A stretch of 19,127 nucleotides of DNA from Cellvibrio sp. GTDB lineage: Bacteria > Pseudomonadota > Gammaproteobacteria > Pseudomonadales > Cellvibrionaceae. The translations under genes were made by a program, and so were the position numbers. Numbering within the stretch: the first letter of the stretch is position 1; each line of letters opens with the position of its first letter. The notes beneath the pieces were generated by a model. The model had not been told where the DNA came from. It saw only the letters and a program-made list of their open reading frames with translations, and did no database searches. This document shows, piece after piece, positions 1-7,515 of the stretch. The DNA is taken from assembly GCA_003524365.1 (NCBI GenBank), contig DQHS01000275.1, positions 614 to 19,740 on the forward strand, written 5' to 3'.

Positions 1-773
1 TTAAAAGACGCCATCACACTTTGTACACCTGCCTCGATTGCACTGTAATAACCCGCTGCATGGATACGACACAAGGTTTCTTCATCGTCAAGGCAGTTGC
101 CACGATCGATACCATTGTGAGTACCACCATCGCCAATAAAATGTTTTGCAGTCGATATGACTCGATATTTAGAGAGGAAATCCGAGTCCTGAGCTTCGCC
201 CTGTAACCCCTCAACCATCATGCCCGCATATTCACGCACAAGATCGGGATGCTCGGAATAAGATTCGTAAGTGCGCCCCCAGCGATCATCGCGTGCAACT
301 GCGACCGTTGGGGAGAAATCCCAATCCAATCCTGTTACCGCAATTTCAGTCGCCGTAATGCGACCAATTTCTTTAATTAACTCAGGGTTGCGCGCTGCGC
401 CCAAGGCAATGTTATGTGGAAATAAAGTTGCACCAACAATATTGCCCACGCCGTGAACTGCATCTGTGCCCCACATAATGGGAATGGCCACTTTGCCATC
501 GCTGGTATCCATAGACGCTTGATAATAAGCATCTGCAATACCCAGCCAATCAGCCGCTTTGGAGTAACGGTTGCCATTGGGCACCGAGCCGCCGCCGTTT
601 AACACCGAGCCAATGTGATAATCCTTAATATCCTGCGGGGTCAGGTGGCGGATCTCTGGCTGAATCATCTGCCCCACTTTTTCCTCAAGACTTAACTGTG
701 CGAGCAACTCGTCAATTTTCGCTTCAAGCGCTGGATCTATTTTCACCTTGCTGGTAATGCTGGGCCACTGCAC
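1..773 (-). CDS. Glycoside hydrolase family 3 beta-glucosidase / glucan glucohydrolase, 5' part only
   Basis: This gene runs off the left edge; 257 complete codons of the N-terminal TIM-barrel domain are visible. Family-typical stretches in order are LSLEEKVGQMIQPEI, MWGTDAVHG, GATLFPHNIALGAA, DWDFSPTVAVARDDRWGRTYES and KHFIGDGGTHNG, which match exo-acting GH3 glucosidases of the CelD/ExoP type. The catalytic aspartate lies beyond the window. I place the start at GTG 773 because GGAGG lies 8 bases upstream and an in-frame TAA occurs ten codons upstream of the GTG. The predicted N-terminus (MQWPSITSKVKID) carries no signal peptide, unlike most secreted members, so the enzyme may act in the cytoplasm on imported disaccharides. 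It diverges from glk and probably shares its control. The GH3 family is sure; the exact substrate is not. Confidence 0.9.
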   Translation of the reverse strand, partial: MQWPSITSKVKIDPALEAKIDELLAQLSLEEKVGQMIQPEIRHLTPQDIKDYHIGSVLNGGGSVPNGNRYSKAADWLGIADAYYQASMDTSDGKVAIPIMWGTDAVHGVGNIVGATLFPHNIALGAARNPELIKEIGRITATEIAVTGLDWDFSPTVAVARDDRWGRTYESYSEHPDLVREYAGMMVEGLQGEAQDSDFLSKYRVISTAKHFIGDGGTHNGIDRGNCLDDEETLCRIHAAGYYSAIEAGVQSVMASF

Positions 774-1343
774 GTTTGCAACCTCCGTAGGGGCATCTAA
801 TTAAAGCTGTATGGATAATCTGTGTACAAACCGAATATTGACTACTCTGAGGGTGTCATAGTGGCGCCACAACCCCATTTAAAAATAGCAGTCGTTAGGA
901 TAAATGAACGGAAGAATCCCTGAGATCAACCCTGATAGACCGATCAAATCAGGGCAACTTGTGCGGTGAGCTCATCTTGAGCCCTTGTGTGACATCACTT
1001 CTCTTATTTAATTGCGATCAGCCGACAAGGCCAATAACTACTCCCAAGCTTGCGCAAACTACTATTTGCTGACAGCGCTGTCAATAATAGGATCAATCAA
1101 GTTTTATCTTAACCAATCAAGAACTTGAAAAATCAGATTTATTAATGACTTAAACGAATAACACACGATAAAAGCACCCGATATGAGCATGAAAAAGCAC
1201 AAAAGCGTTATTTAATATACCGCGATAAAAAGTGAATTTCCGCCCATTCAGTTTAATGTTATCCTCCTTTGTTTATTACAACAAAACCACACATTCCCAC
1301 CTATAACTATTTGATCTTCTTATAAAAGAAGCTGAGGAGTCAC
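774..1343. promoter_or_regulatory. 570-base divergent intergenic region between the GH3 gene and glk
   Basis: No credible gene lies here. The stretch is AT-rich toward glk. It holds a perfect 14-base palindrome TGACAGCGCTGTCA at 1070-1083, a shorter perfect palindrome GTGGCGCCAC at 861-870, and a small inverted repeat CTTCTT-ATAA-AAGAAG at 1316-1331 just before the glk ribosome-binding site GAGGAG (1334-1339). The size and layout suit a divergent control region for two sugar genes. No confident glk promoter could be picked by eye; TATAAC at 1302 is one weak -10 candidate. Confidence 0.6.
1056..1084 (-). promoter_or_regulatory. Putative LacI-type operator overlapping a minus-strand promoter for the GH3 gene
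   Basis: TGACAGCGCTGTCA at 1070-1083 is a perfect palindrome with a central CG, the usual form of LacI-family operators. On the minus strand a perfect TTGACA (1084-1079) overlaps it. After 17 bases comes TAGTTT (1061-1056), a weak -10 that matches the consensus at 3 of 6 positions. A repressor bound here would cover the -35 box. Transcripts would start roughly 260 bases before the GH3 start codon. The operator reading is inference from its form and from the lacI gene nearby. Confidence 0.5.
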
Positions 1344-2348
1344 ATGAGCCTGTTACTGGTTGCAGATATCGGCGGCACCAATGGCCGTTTTGGATTGGTC
1401 GAGTTCGATGCGGAAAGCATTGGCGCAGATGGCCAGATTAATTACACCGCGGAGCGTCAAATCACACTCAAGTGTGCAGACTATGTCGATATGGCCACGA
1501 TGATCAGAACATGCTGCGCAAAATTTGGAGTTGATATGCCAGACTATGCTTGTTTGGCAATCGCCGGCCCAATCGAAAATGGCCAGGCATCCATGACCAA
1601 CCTGAATTGGAAATTTTCAATTCACGGCCTGCGCGATCAATTGGGAATGAAAACCCTGCATGTCATCAATGATTTTGCCTCACTTGCATATGCTGTTCCT
1701 TTCCTCAAGGAAAATGAATTAGTCACTCTCTACGAATCCAATAAATCCAATTCCGACGCGCCAATTGTAGTGATGGGGCCAGGTACAGGTTTTGGTATGG
1801 CCGTGCTAGTTCCCAACCAAAATAATTGGAAGATTATTCCTACCGAAGGCGGCCACGCCAGTTTTGCCCCAACTAATGAAAAAGAGCTGGACATCAAATC
1901 ATTTCTATTAAAAGAGCAAAGCCACGTCTCAGTTGAAAACATTTTGTCAGGCGGCGGCTTGGTAACACTTTATCGCGCACTTGCACACAATTCAGGTGTT
2001 GAGGCAAAACCCTACTCCCCAGCTGAAGTCAGCACCAAAGGCCTAGCCAATGAAGACGCCCTTTGCCGCGAAGCGGTACTGACATTTTGCGATGTATTAG
2101 GTGAAGTTGCAGGCGATAAAGCACTATCCGTTGGTGCACGCGGTGGTGTTGTTATTGGTGGGGGCCTCACGCCTAAACTGATGGGCTTGCTGCCAGAATC
2201 TCACTTCCTTGAACGCTATAAAAACAAAGGCCCTATGGCCGGCTATGTAAGTGATATTTCGATTCGCTTGATTGTTAATGATAAAGCCGCATTGGTTGGC
2301 TCTGCCGCTTGGCTTATTCACAATACGCCCGAATTAAAATCACACTAA
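1344..2348 (+). CDS. glk: Glucokinase (Glk family, ATP-dependent)
   Basis: Phosphorylates glucose to glucose-6-phosphate in the cytoplasm. The 334-residue length fits the bacterial Glk family (E. coli about 321). Visible motifs are the N-terminal phosphate-binding loop ADIGGTNGRF (residues 7-16), the NDF motif with the likely catalytic base Asp110, GPGTGFGMA (145-153), the sugar-contacting TEGGH (167-171) and a glycine-rich nucleotide-binding stretch GGGL near residue 270. The ATG has a good GAGGAG Shine-Dalgarno 4 bases upstream. The gene diverges from the GH3 glucosidase and converges on the lacI-family gene, so it fits a glucose-release, uptake and phosphorylation module. It belongs to the Glk type rather than the ROK type, since the ROK cysteine motif is absent. 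Confidence 0.95.
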   Translation: MSLLLVADIGGTNGRFGLVEFDAESIGADGQINYTAERQITLKCADYVDMATMIRTCCAKFGVDMPDYACLAIAGPIENGQASMTNLNWKFSIHGLRDQLGMKTLHVINDFASLAYAVPFLKENELVTLYESNKSNSDAPIVVMGPGTGFGMAVLVPNQNNWKIIPTEGGHASFAPTNEKELDIKSFLLKEQSHVSVENILSGGGLVTLYRALAHNSGVEAKPYSPAEVSTKGLANEDALCREAVLTFCDVLGEVAGDKALSVGARGGVVIGGGLTPKLMGLLPESHFLERYKNKGPMAGYVSDISIRLIVNDKAALVGSAAWLIHNTPELKSH

Positions 2349-2355
2349 AAATTTT

Positions 2356-2413
2356 AAGTTTCACACCCATAAAAAATGCACCAGCTGGTGCATTTTTTAT
2401 GGGTGTGAGACTT
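2356..2413. terminator. Bidirectional terminator, near-perfect 58-base palindrome between glk and lacI
   Basis: Positions 2361-2408 form a perfect 48-base palindrome with no spacer, and the symmetry extends to 2356-2413 with one T/G mismatch that would pair as U-G in RNA. The core stem TGCACCAG/CTGGTGCA is flanked by A6 on the left and T6 on the right, so each strand gives a GC-rich hairpin followed by a U tract. It begins 8 bases after the glk stop and ends 6 bases before the lacI stop, so it serves both convergent genes. Confidence 0.95.
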
Positions 2414-2418
2414 TCTTA

Positions 2419-3450
2419 TCAATGTTTTTCTTTGGGTTTGATAAAAGACCCAGTGGACTCGCGCACAATGATACTTGAACTCAGCATGCTGGCAGGCAAT
2501 TGAATTTCGCGTCCTTTTAATTGCTTAAGCAATAAATCGGTCGCTTTTTTTGCCATCTGCCTAATGGGTTGACGAATCGTTGTCAACGCAGGCCAAATCT
2601 GGTGCGCGACTGGCGTATCATCAAAACCGGCTACCGATAATTGTGCAGGAATTTTAATACCCATCTGATGCGCAACCATCATCACACCCGCAGCCATATC
2701 ATCATTCGCTGCAAAAATCGCAGTTGGTCGCAGGGCATCAGCTAACAATTTTTTCCCGCACAACTCACCCGACTCAAACGAGTTATCGCCCTGCTCTACC
2801 AATTCTTTTAACAGAGGCAGATCATTTTCCACCAGAGCCGCTTTATATCCCTCATAACGCAATGACATCGCACGGTGATCCGGATGGCCGCAGATAAATC
2901 CAATGCGCGCATGCCCCTGAGCAATAAGCTGACACGTCATATCGTAGGAAGCTTCTTCATCATTGGTTTCTACATAGGGCGACGCCGATTTATTTTCCGT
3001 CGGTGCCACGCGCACAAATGGAATGTTCATTTTTTTCAGTAAATTAATAACATTCATATTGTCGGACAGTGGCGGGGTTAGCATCACACCGTCAACACGC
3101 TTTTCCAAAATCATGTCGGTGATTTCATTGATCAAATTGGGATCGCGATGAATGGCGGGATGCACCAATAATTCGTAACGTTGAGGGCGACAAATTTCCA
3201 AAACACCTTCCTGAATATCCAATACATAATGTGCGCTGGGGTGACCGTAAATAAGCCCCAACAGATAAGAGCGATTACCGGCCAAACTGCGTGCTGACTG
3301 ATTGGGACGATAGTCTAAAGTACTGATGGCAGCTTCAACTTTTTCACGAGTTGCGGGACGAACATTAGGTTCGTTATTTACGACACGCGACACCGTTTTC
3401 ATGGACACACCCGCCAGAGCAGCTACATCGTCGATGGTTGCTTTTGCCAT
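2419..3450 (-). CDS. LacI-family transcriptional regulator of sugar metabolism
   Basis: A 343-residue DNA-binding regulator. The N-terminus carries the canonical LacI helix-turn-helix (TIDDVAALAGVSMKTVSRVV, residues 5-24) and hinge helix (RPNQSARSLAGN). A periplasmic-binding-protein-like effector domain follows (about 60-340) with the typical LLGLIYG, GFICGHPDHRAMSLR, AIFAANDDMAAGVM and LSVAGFDDTPVA segments. I choose ATG 3450 because GAGGTGA precedes it and family members begin just before the helix-turn-helix; an in-frame ATG at 3492 would add 14 atypical residues. It sits between glk and the sugar transporter gene, so it probably represses both flanks and the GH3 gene. The effector is unknown; glucose, glucose-6-phosphate or cellobiose are guesses. 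Confidence 0.93.
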   Translation of the reverse strand: MAKATIDDVAALAGVSMKTVSRVVNNEPNVRPATREKVEAAISTLDYRPNQSARSLAGNRSYLLGLIYGHPSAHYVLDIQEGVLEICRPQRYELLVHPAIHRDPNLINEITDMILEKRVDGVMLTPPLSDNMNVINLLKKMNIPFVRVAPTENKSASPYVETNDEEASYDMTCQLIAQGHARIGFICGHPDHRAMSLRYEGYKAALVENDLPLLKELVEQGDNSFESGELCGKKLLADALRPTAIFAANDDMAAGVMMVAHQMGIKIPAQLSVAGFDDTPVAHQIWPALTTIRQPIRQMAKKATDLLLKQLKGREIQLPASMLSSSIIVRESTGSFIKPKEKH

Positions 3451-3609
3451 AGTACTCACCTCAAGGTTGATTTTTATCGCTGTTGTTATCACGCACTATT
3501 GTTGATTGGCAGCGCACTACTCTTAGCTTATTTTTAGCCAAATAAATATGAGTCAAAATGACTACAAGGTGAATATTGCGCGTGTGATTGTAAACCGGGA
3601 ACAAACAAT

Positions 3610-3638
3610 GTGACAGCGTTATAGCCTTGGATTATAGT
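3610..3638 (+). promoter_or_regulatory. Putative promoter of the sugar transporter with overlapping operator-like site
   Basis: GTGACA (3610-3615, 5 of 6 to consensus), a 17-base spacer and TATAGT (3633-3638, 5 of 6) make a good sigma-70 promoter. Start of transcription would be near 3645, about 90 bases before the ATG. The sequence TGACAGCGTTATAG (3611-3624) lies on the -35 and matches the perfect palindrome at 1070-1083 at 10 of 14 positions, with the whole left half intact. This is consistent with repression by the adjacent LacI protein. Confidence 0.55.
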
Positions 3639-3687
3639 ACCGCGCGCTTGGCGTACGCTTTTAATCGGCAATCGTCAATTTAAGACC

Positions 3688-3705
3688 ACGACAACGACAA
3701 CGACA
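3688..3705 (+). repeat. Three tandem ACGACA repeats in the transporter leader
   Basis: ACGACA occurs three times head to tail, 30 bases before the transporter start codon and downstream of the predicted promoter. The repeat is exact but short. It could be an unstructured leader element or have no function. Confidence 0.6.
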
Positions 3706-3734
3706 GACCATTTTTATAACAACGAGGTAGAACC

Positions 3735-5057
3735 ATGGCCAGCATTCCGCAAGGCTCATCAACGCAACATAGTGCCACCGAAGAAAAAAACTACACAATC
3801 CCCCTTATTATTGTGACTATTCTGTTTTTTATGTGGGGCGCTATTACTTCATTGAACGATGTTTTAATCCCGCATTTAAAAGGCGTTTATGATCTCAGTT
3901 TCAAACAAGCAGCATTAGTACAAGTGTGGTTCTTTGGAGCCTACTTCCTTGTTTCTATTCCTGCTGGCCTTTATGTACGCAGTTTCGGCTATCAAAAAGG
4001 AGCCGTTACTGGATTAGTCATAGCTGCAGCTGGTTGTGCACTGTTTTATCCAGCCGCATCCAGTGGCTATTATTTCTTCCTCTTTGCATTCTTCATACTG
4101 GCCTCTGGCATTACTGTTCTTCAGGTGGCTGCCAATCCCTACGTGGCTGTGCTTGGCCCAGCCAAAACCGCCTCGAGCCGACTGACGCTTACGCAAGCAT
4201 TCAATTCACTGGGTACTACACTTGCACCGAAATTTATCGCTGGCATTATTTTAGGTGGAGCAACATTCCTCACTGCCGCAGAAATCGCAAACCTCTCTCC
4301 AGAAGCGCTTACAGAGTATCGATTACAAGAAGCATCTTCCGTGCAAGGCCCCTATTTGGTTGTTGCGGGAATGCTGCTCGCACTTGCCATTATATTCGCC
4401 ATTATTAAACTGCCTAAAATTTCTCAAGGTGAGGACGAAGACAAACAAAGTTTTCGCGAGTCAATGGCCTCAAATATAAAAGCAATGAAAGAGTTTCCTC
4501 ACCTTGCACTAGGCGTTGTAGGAATTTTTGTTTATGTAGGTGCAGAAGTTTCTATAGGTACATGGCTGGTAAATTATTTAGGCTTACCCAATATCGCCAA
4601 TATGAGTGAAGCTGAAGCGGCGTCAGACTATCTTTGGTTGTACTGGGGAGGTGCGATGGTTGGCCGTTTTATCGGTTTTGCTGCGCTGCGTTACTTCCGC
4701 CCTGGAATAGTACTATGTACTTGTGCGACCGTATGCACCCTGTTGCTTTTGTCCGGTGTGTTCCTTGATGGCCATATCGCCATGTGGTCTATTATTTTGA
4801 TCGGATTATTTAACTCCATCATGTTCCCAACTATCTTTACCATGGCATTACATAACCTCGGCAAATATACCAGCCAAGGTTCTGGTTTGCTATGTATGGC
4901 CATTGTCGGCGGTGCCGTAATTCCTTACGGTCAGGGTGCAATTGCAGATAGTGTTAGCCTGCAAATTTCCTTCCTGTTGCCTGCAATTTGTTATTTGTTT
5001 ATCAGCTACTACGGTAAAAAATACGCACGTCTTTATGAAGAGCCCAAGTCAATCTAA
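3735..5057 (+). CDS. MFS sugar:H+ symporter of the FucP/GluP (glucose/galactose) family
   Basis: A 440-residue inner-membrane protein with about 12 hydrophobic helices. The first helix contains LFFMWGAITSLNDVLIPHL (FucP-type FMWG...LN), helices 4-5 contain ILASGITVLQVAANPYVAVLG, and SSRLTLTQAFNSLGTTLAP follows; these are hallmarks of the fucose/glucose-galactose:H+ symporter family. Usual family length is 400-440. The ATG is preceded by GAGGTAG at good spacing. It is the uptake step of the locus: divergent from the LacI regulator and close to glk, which would phosphorylate unphosphorylated imported glucose. The family also carries fucose, N-acetylglucosamine and mannose, so the substrate is inferred from context. 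The ends of the gene are clear. Confidence 0.9.
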   Translation: MASIPQGSSTQHSATEEKNYTIPLIIVTILFFMWGAITSLNDVLIPHLKGVYDLSFKQAALVQVWFFGAYFLVSIPAGLYVRSFGYQKGAVTGLVIAAAGCALFYPAASSGYYFFLFAFFILASGITVLQVAANPYVAVLGPAKTASSRLTLTQAFNSLGTTLAPKFIAGIILGGATFLTAAEIANLSPEALTEYRLQEASSVQGPYLVVAGMLLALAIIFAIIKLPKISQGEDEDKQSFRESMASNIKAMKEFPHLALGVVGIFVYVGAEVSIGTWLVNYLGLPNIANMSEAEAASDYLWLYWGGAMVGRFIGFAALRYFRPGIVLCTCATVCTLLLLSGVFLDGHIAMWSIILIGLFNSIMFPTIFTMALHNLGKYTSQGSGLLCMAIVGGAVIPYGQGAIADSVSLQISFLLPAICYLFISYYGKKYARLYEEPKSI

Positions 5058-5067
5058 TTGCTTTAGT

Positions 5068-5103
5068 AAACAATAAAGGCGCCAAATGGCGTCTTTATTG
5101 TTT
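5068..5103. terminator. Bidirectional terminator between the sugar transporter and moaE
   Basis: Arms of 17 bases (5068-5084 and 5087-5103) pair with one G/T mismatch, forming AAACAATAAAGGCGCCA against its complement, with only two unpaired bases between. The outer AT part gives a U tract in both directions around a GGCGCCA/TGGCG core. It lies in the 61-base gap between two convergent genes. Confidence 0.85.
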
Positions 5104-5118
5104 TAGCAGTCTATTATC

Positions 5119-5574
5119 TTAACGCCAGCGCTGTAATGCCTTCAAGTCTCCTTCTTTTTCTTCTACCCAATAATCGGAATCACCAATATGCTCTTTCTTC
5201 CAAAAAGGCGCCTGTGTTTTTAAAAAATCCATCAAGTACTCTGCGGCCTGAAATGCATGCTCGCGATGTGCGCTGGTAACACCGACAAAGACAATTTGTT
5301 CACCCAAATGTAACTCGCCAACTCGATGAACGATACGCGTAGCAATTAAATTCCAACGCACTTTAGCCTCATCCAAAATTTGTTGGAGAATATTTTCTGT
5401 CATACCGGGATAATGTTCGAGCGACATACTACTCACTGAGCGTGCATGGTTCATATCCCGCACGCGCCCAACAAAAAACACCACCGCACCTGCTGCTGTA
5501 TCACCTGCAACTAACTCAGCGTATTCTCGCCCGACATCAAAATCCTGTGTTTGAACCGCAATCGAAAAAGACAT
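5119..5574 (-). CDS. moaE: Molybdopterin synthase catalytic (large) subunit MoaE
   Basis: With MoaD, converts cyclic pyranopterin monophosphate to molybdopterin by inserting the dithiolene sulfurs. The 151 residues match E. coli MoaE (150). Visible family motifs are GAVVFFVGRVRDMN (29-42), SLEHYPGM (51-58), HRVGELHLGE (83-92), SAHREHAF (101-108) and the active-site lysine segment PFWKKE (123-128). The ATG at 5574 is preceded by GGAGG 7 bases upstream, and the moaD stop (TGA) ends one base before it, so the two are translationally coupled. An upstream in-frame start at 5616 would give 14 non-homologous residues inside moaD and is rejected. Last gene of the moaCDE operon. Confidence 0.96.
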   Translation of the reverse strand: MSFSIAVQTQDFDVGREYAELVAGDTAAGAVVFFVGRVRDMNHARSVSSMSLEHYPGMTENILQQILDEAKVRWNLIATRIVHRVGELHLGEQIVFVGVTSAHREHAFQAAEYLMDFLKTQAPFWKKEHIGDSDYWVEEKEGDLKALQRWR

Positions 5575-5575
5575 G

Positions 5576-5824
5576 TCAGCCTCCGGTAACCGGCGGAAAA
5601 AAGGCAACTTCGTCACCCGCTTCTATAGCGGCATCCACTTTGGCATATTCATGATTTACCGCAAAAAGCAGTTTGCTATTGGATAGATATTGCTTCCACT
5701 GCGGATTACTAGTCACAAGATATTGTTTGAGTGTTGCGATACTAACAACACTTTCGGCCGTGACTTGCAATTCAGCAACCCCCAATTGCTCGCGTAGTTG
5801 AGCAAGAAACAAAACACGGATCAT
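5576..5824 (-). CDS. moaD: Molybdopterin synthase sulfur carrier (small) subunit MoaD
   Basis: An 82-residue ubiquitin-like protein that carries sulfur as a C-terminal thiocarboxylate to MoaE. It starts MIRVLFLAQLREQLG and ends PPVTGG, with the required terminal Gly-Gly. Length matches E. coli MoaD (81). The ATG overlaps the moaC stop in an ATGA junction, and its own TGA lies one base before the moaE ATG. The MoeB-type enzyme that would activate it is not in this window. Confidence 0.95.
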   Translation of the reverse strand: MIRVLFLAQLREQLGVAELQVTAESVVSIATLKQYLVTSNPQWKQYLSNSKLLFAVNHEYAKVDAAIEAGDEVAFFPPVTGG

Positions 5825-6306
5825 TGCTCATTCTCCTGCCTGAGATAATGCCCGCGTCGACCGCCGGACTTTTCCAGCAGACAAATCTGTTCAATTACCA
5901 TTTCCATATCGACAGCTTTACACATATCGTAAATCGTTAATGCAGCAATACTTGCCGCTGTCAGCGCTTCCATCTCGACACCCGTTGGCCCGGTGAGCTT
6001 GCAATAGCTGGTAATCTCGACAGCGAAATGGTGATCATCAATTGCAAAATCCACCGCGACTTTACTTAGCGCCAACGGATGGCAGAGCGGAATTAAATCG
6101 GCACATTTTTTTGCGGCTTGAATACCAGCAATGCGCGCAACCGCAAACACATCACCTTTTTTAAGACTATTCGCTTTAATTTGTGCCAGGGTTTCCGGTT
6201 TCATCAATACCCGCGCAAAGGCGCGCGCCTCACGCACACTGGCCGGTTTTTCCGAGACATCCACCATACTGGCGTGACCATGAGAATCTATATGGGTTAG
6301 TGACAT
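5821..6306 (-). CDS. moaC: Cyclic pyranopterin monophosphate synthase MoaC
   Basis: Second step of molybdenum cofactor synthesis, converting the MoaA product to cyclic pyranopterin monophosphate. With ATG 6306 the protein has 161 residues, the same as E. coli MoaC. Motifs seen are MVDVSEK (14-20), SLKKGDV with the conserved lysine (47-53), IPLCHPLAL (72-80), the TGPTGVEMEALTA signature (105-117) and YDMCKAVD (126-133) with the conserved Asp and Lys. GGATAAG lies about 6 bases before the ATG. An in-frame ATG at 6378 would add 24 unlike residues. First gene of moaC-moaD-moaE; moaA and moaB must lie elsewhere. Confidence 0.95.
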   Translation of the reverse strand: MSLTHIDSHGHASMVDVSEKPASVREARAFARVLMKPETLAQIKANSLKKGDVFAVARIAGIQAAKKCADLIPLCHPLALSKVAVDFAIDDHHFAVEITSYCKLTGPTGVEMEALTAASIAALTIYDMCKAVDMEMVIEQICLLEKSGGRRGHYLRQENEQ

Positions 6307-6431
6307 AGAGAACTTATCCAACTTAATGAGTCGCACTTTACCGTGCAGTAGGGAGTAAATATCGTTATCATAAAACACCTATCGGCCATGGCCGCATTTT
6401 TATTTCCCTCGCAGCAGAATTCCACCACCTA
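6307..6431. promoter_or_regulatory. Divergent moaC/dusA intergenic region with a perfect 12-base palindrome
   Basis: The 125 bases between the moaC and dusA starts must hold promoters for both directions. CGGCCATGGCCG at 6383-6394 is a perfect palindrome followed by CATTTTTATTT. It could be a protein-binding site. It is a poor terminator because the zero-length loop leaves only about four stem pairs. No confident -35/-10 pair was found, and the space seems too short for a full molybdenum-cofactor riboswitch. Confidence 0.35.
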
Positions 6432-7448
6432 ATGACTTCAACCCAACCTCTTGATCGCCGCTTCACCTTGGCCCCTATGATGGAATGGTCAACTTCCGAT
6501 TGCCGCACTTTTTGGAGGTTACTCACAAAAAAAGCAGTGCTTTATACGGAGATGGTTACCACTGGCGCGCTCCTTCACGGTGACAAATCCCGCTTTCTGG
6601 ATTACAACGCCTGCGAGCATCCGCTGGCATTGCAATTGGGTGGTAGCGACCCTGTCGCTCTCGCAGAATGTGCCCGTATTGCAGAGGATTGGGGTTACGA
6701 CGAAGTGAATCTCAACTGCGGCTGCCCGAGTGATCGCGTACAGAACGGTATGATTGGCGCTTGTTTGATGGCAGAGCCCGAACTAGTTGCAGATTGTATC
6801 GCCGCCATGCAAAACAACGTAACAATCCCCGTCACCGTCAAACACCGCATCGGCGTTGACGACATGGACGACTACGAAGGTCTGGTTAAATTTGTCAGCA
6901 CTATCGCCGAAACCGGCTGTCACACCTTTATCGTGCACGCGCGCAAAGCTTGGTTAAAAGGCTTGAGCCCCAAGGAAAATCGCGAGGTACCTCCACTGCA
7001 ATACGATAAGGTTTATCGGCTAAAGCGAGACTTCCCGCACTTGAACATTATCATCAACGGCGGCATCACCACTCTCGAACAAAGCAAAAAAATTCTTGCT
7101 CTTGTAGATGGTGTGATGATCGGGCGCGAGGCATATAGCAACCCCTATCTCCTCGCGCAAGTTGACCAACAGATTTATGGTATTGATAAGCCGGTAGTGA
7201 GCCGCGACGAGGTAATGCAACAATTTATGCTGTATTGCGCAGAAGAACTAGCCAAGGGAGCTCGCCTAAACCATCTGACCCGCCATGTTCTGGGTCTGTA
7301 CCAAGGTCTACCCGGAGCCCGCCAGTTCCGCCGGATTATCAGCGAACAAGCTCATAAACCAGGTGCGGGAATTGAGGTGCTTGAACGCGCCCTTGCTGCA
7401 GTAAATGAGTTACCATTAGCAACAATGTCCAAGGTCGACCATATTTAA
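6432..7448 (+). CDS. dusA: tRNA-dihydrouridine(20/20a) synthase DusA
   Basis: Flavin enzyme that reduces uridines 20 and 20a in the tRNA D-loop using NADPH. The protein has 338 residues, close to E. coli DusA (about 330-345). The N-terminal FMN barrel shows APMMEWS (14-20), LQLGGSDP (67-74) and NLNCGCPSDRVQ (93-104) with catalytic Cys98. VKHRIGVDD and HARKAWLKGLSPKENREVPPL distinguish DusA from DusB and DusC, and INGGI and GVMIGREAY bind phosphate. The ATG is the first that precedes the barrel, but no clear Shine-Dalgarno is visible before it. It lies 134 bases before tal on the same strand; a dusA-tal-rssC-rssB neighbourhood is also recalled from Pseudomonas. Confidence 0.93.
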   Translation: MTSTQPLDRRFTLAPMMEWSTSDCRTFWRLLTKKAVLYTEMVTTGALLHGDKSRFLDYNACEHPLALQLGGSDPVALAECARIAEDWGYDEVNLNCGCPSDRVQNGMIGACLMAEPELVADCIAAMQNNVTIPVTVKHRIGVDDMDDYEGLVKFVSTIAETGCHTFIVHARKAWLKGLSPKENREVPPLQYDKVYRLKRDFPHLNIIINGGITTLEQSKKILALVDGVMIGREAYSNPYLLAQVDQQIYGIDKPVVSRDEVMQQFMLYCAEELAKGARLNHLTRHVLGLYQGLPGARQFRRIISEQAHKPGAGIEVLERALAAVNELPLATMSKVDHI

Positions 7449-7515
7449 CACCCTTCGCACTATTGATTTATTTGTTTATAAAAAATGACTGCTTTCCTCA
7501 TAAAGTCATAACGAC

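Noticed and set aside
987..1000. TGTGACATCACTT as a CRP site
   Set aside because: The half sites are not spaced by six bases as in TGTGA-N6-TCACA.
3926..4408. 160-codon plus-strand open frame
   Set aside because: Lies wholly within the sugar transporter in another frame, with low-complexity Cys/Ser/Trp-rich translation and no family resemblance.
6307..6431. Molybdenum-cofactor riboswitch upstream of moaC
   Set aside because: The divergent gap of 125 bases appears too short to hold the multi-stem motif plus a promoter, and no matching stem set was seen.
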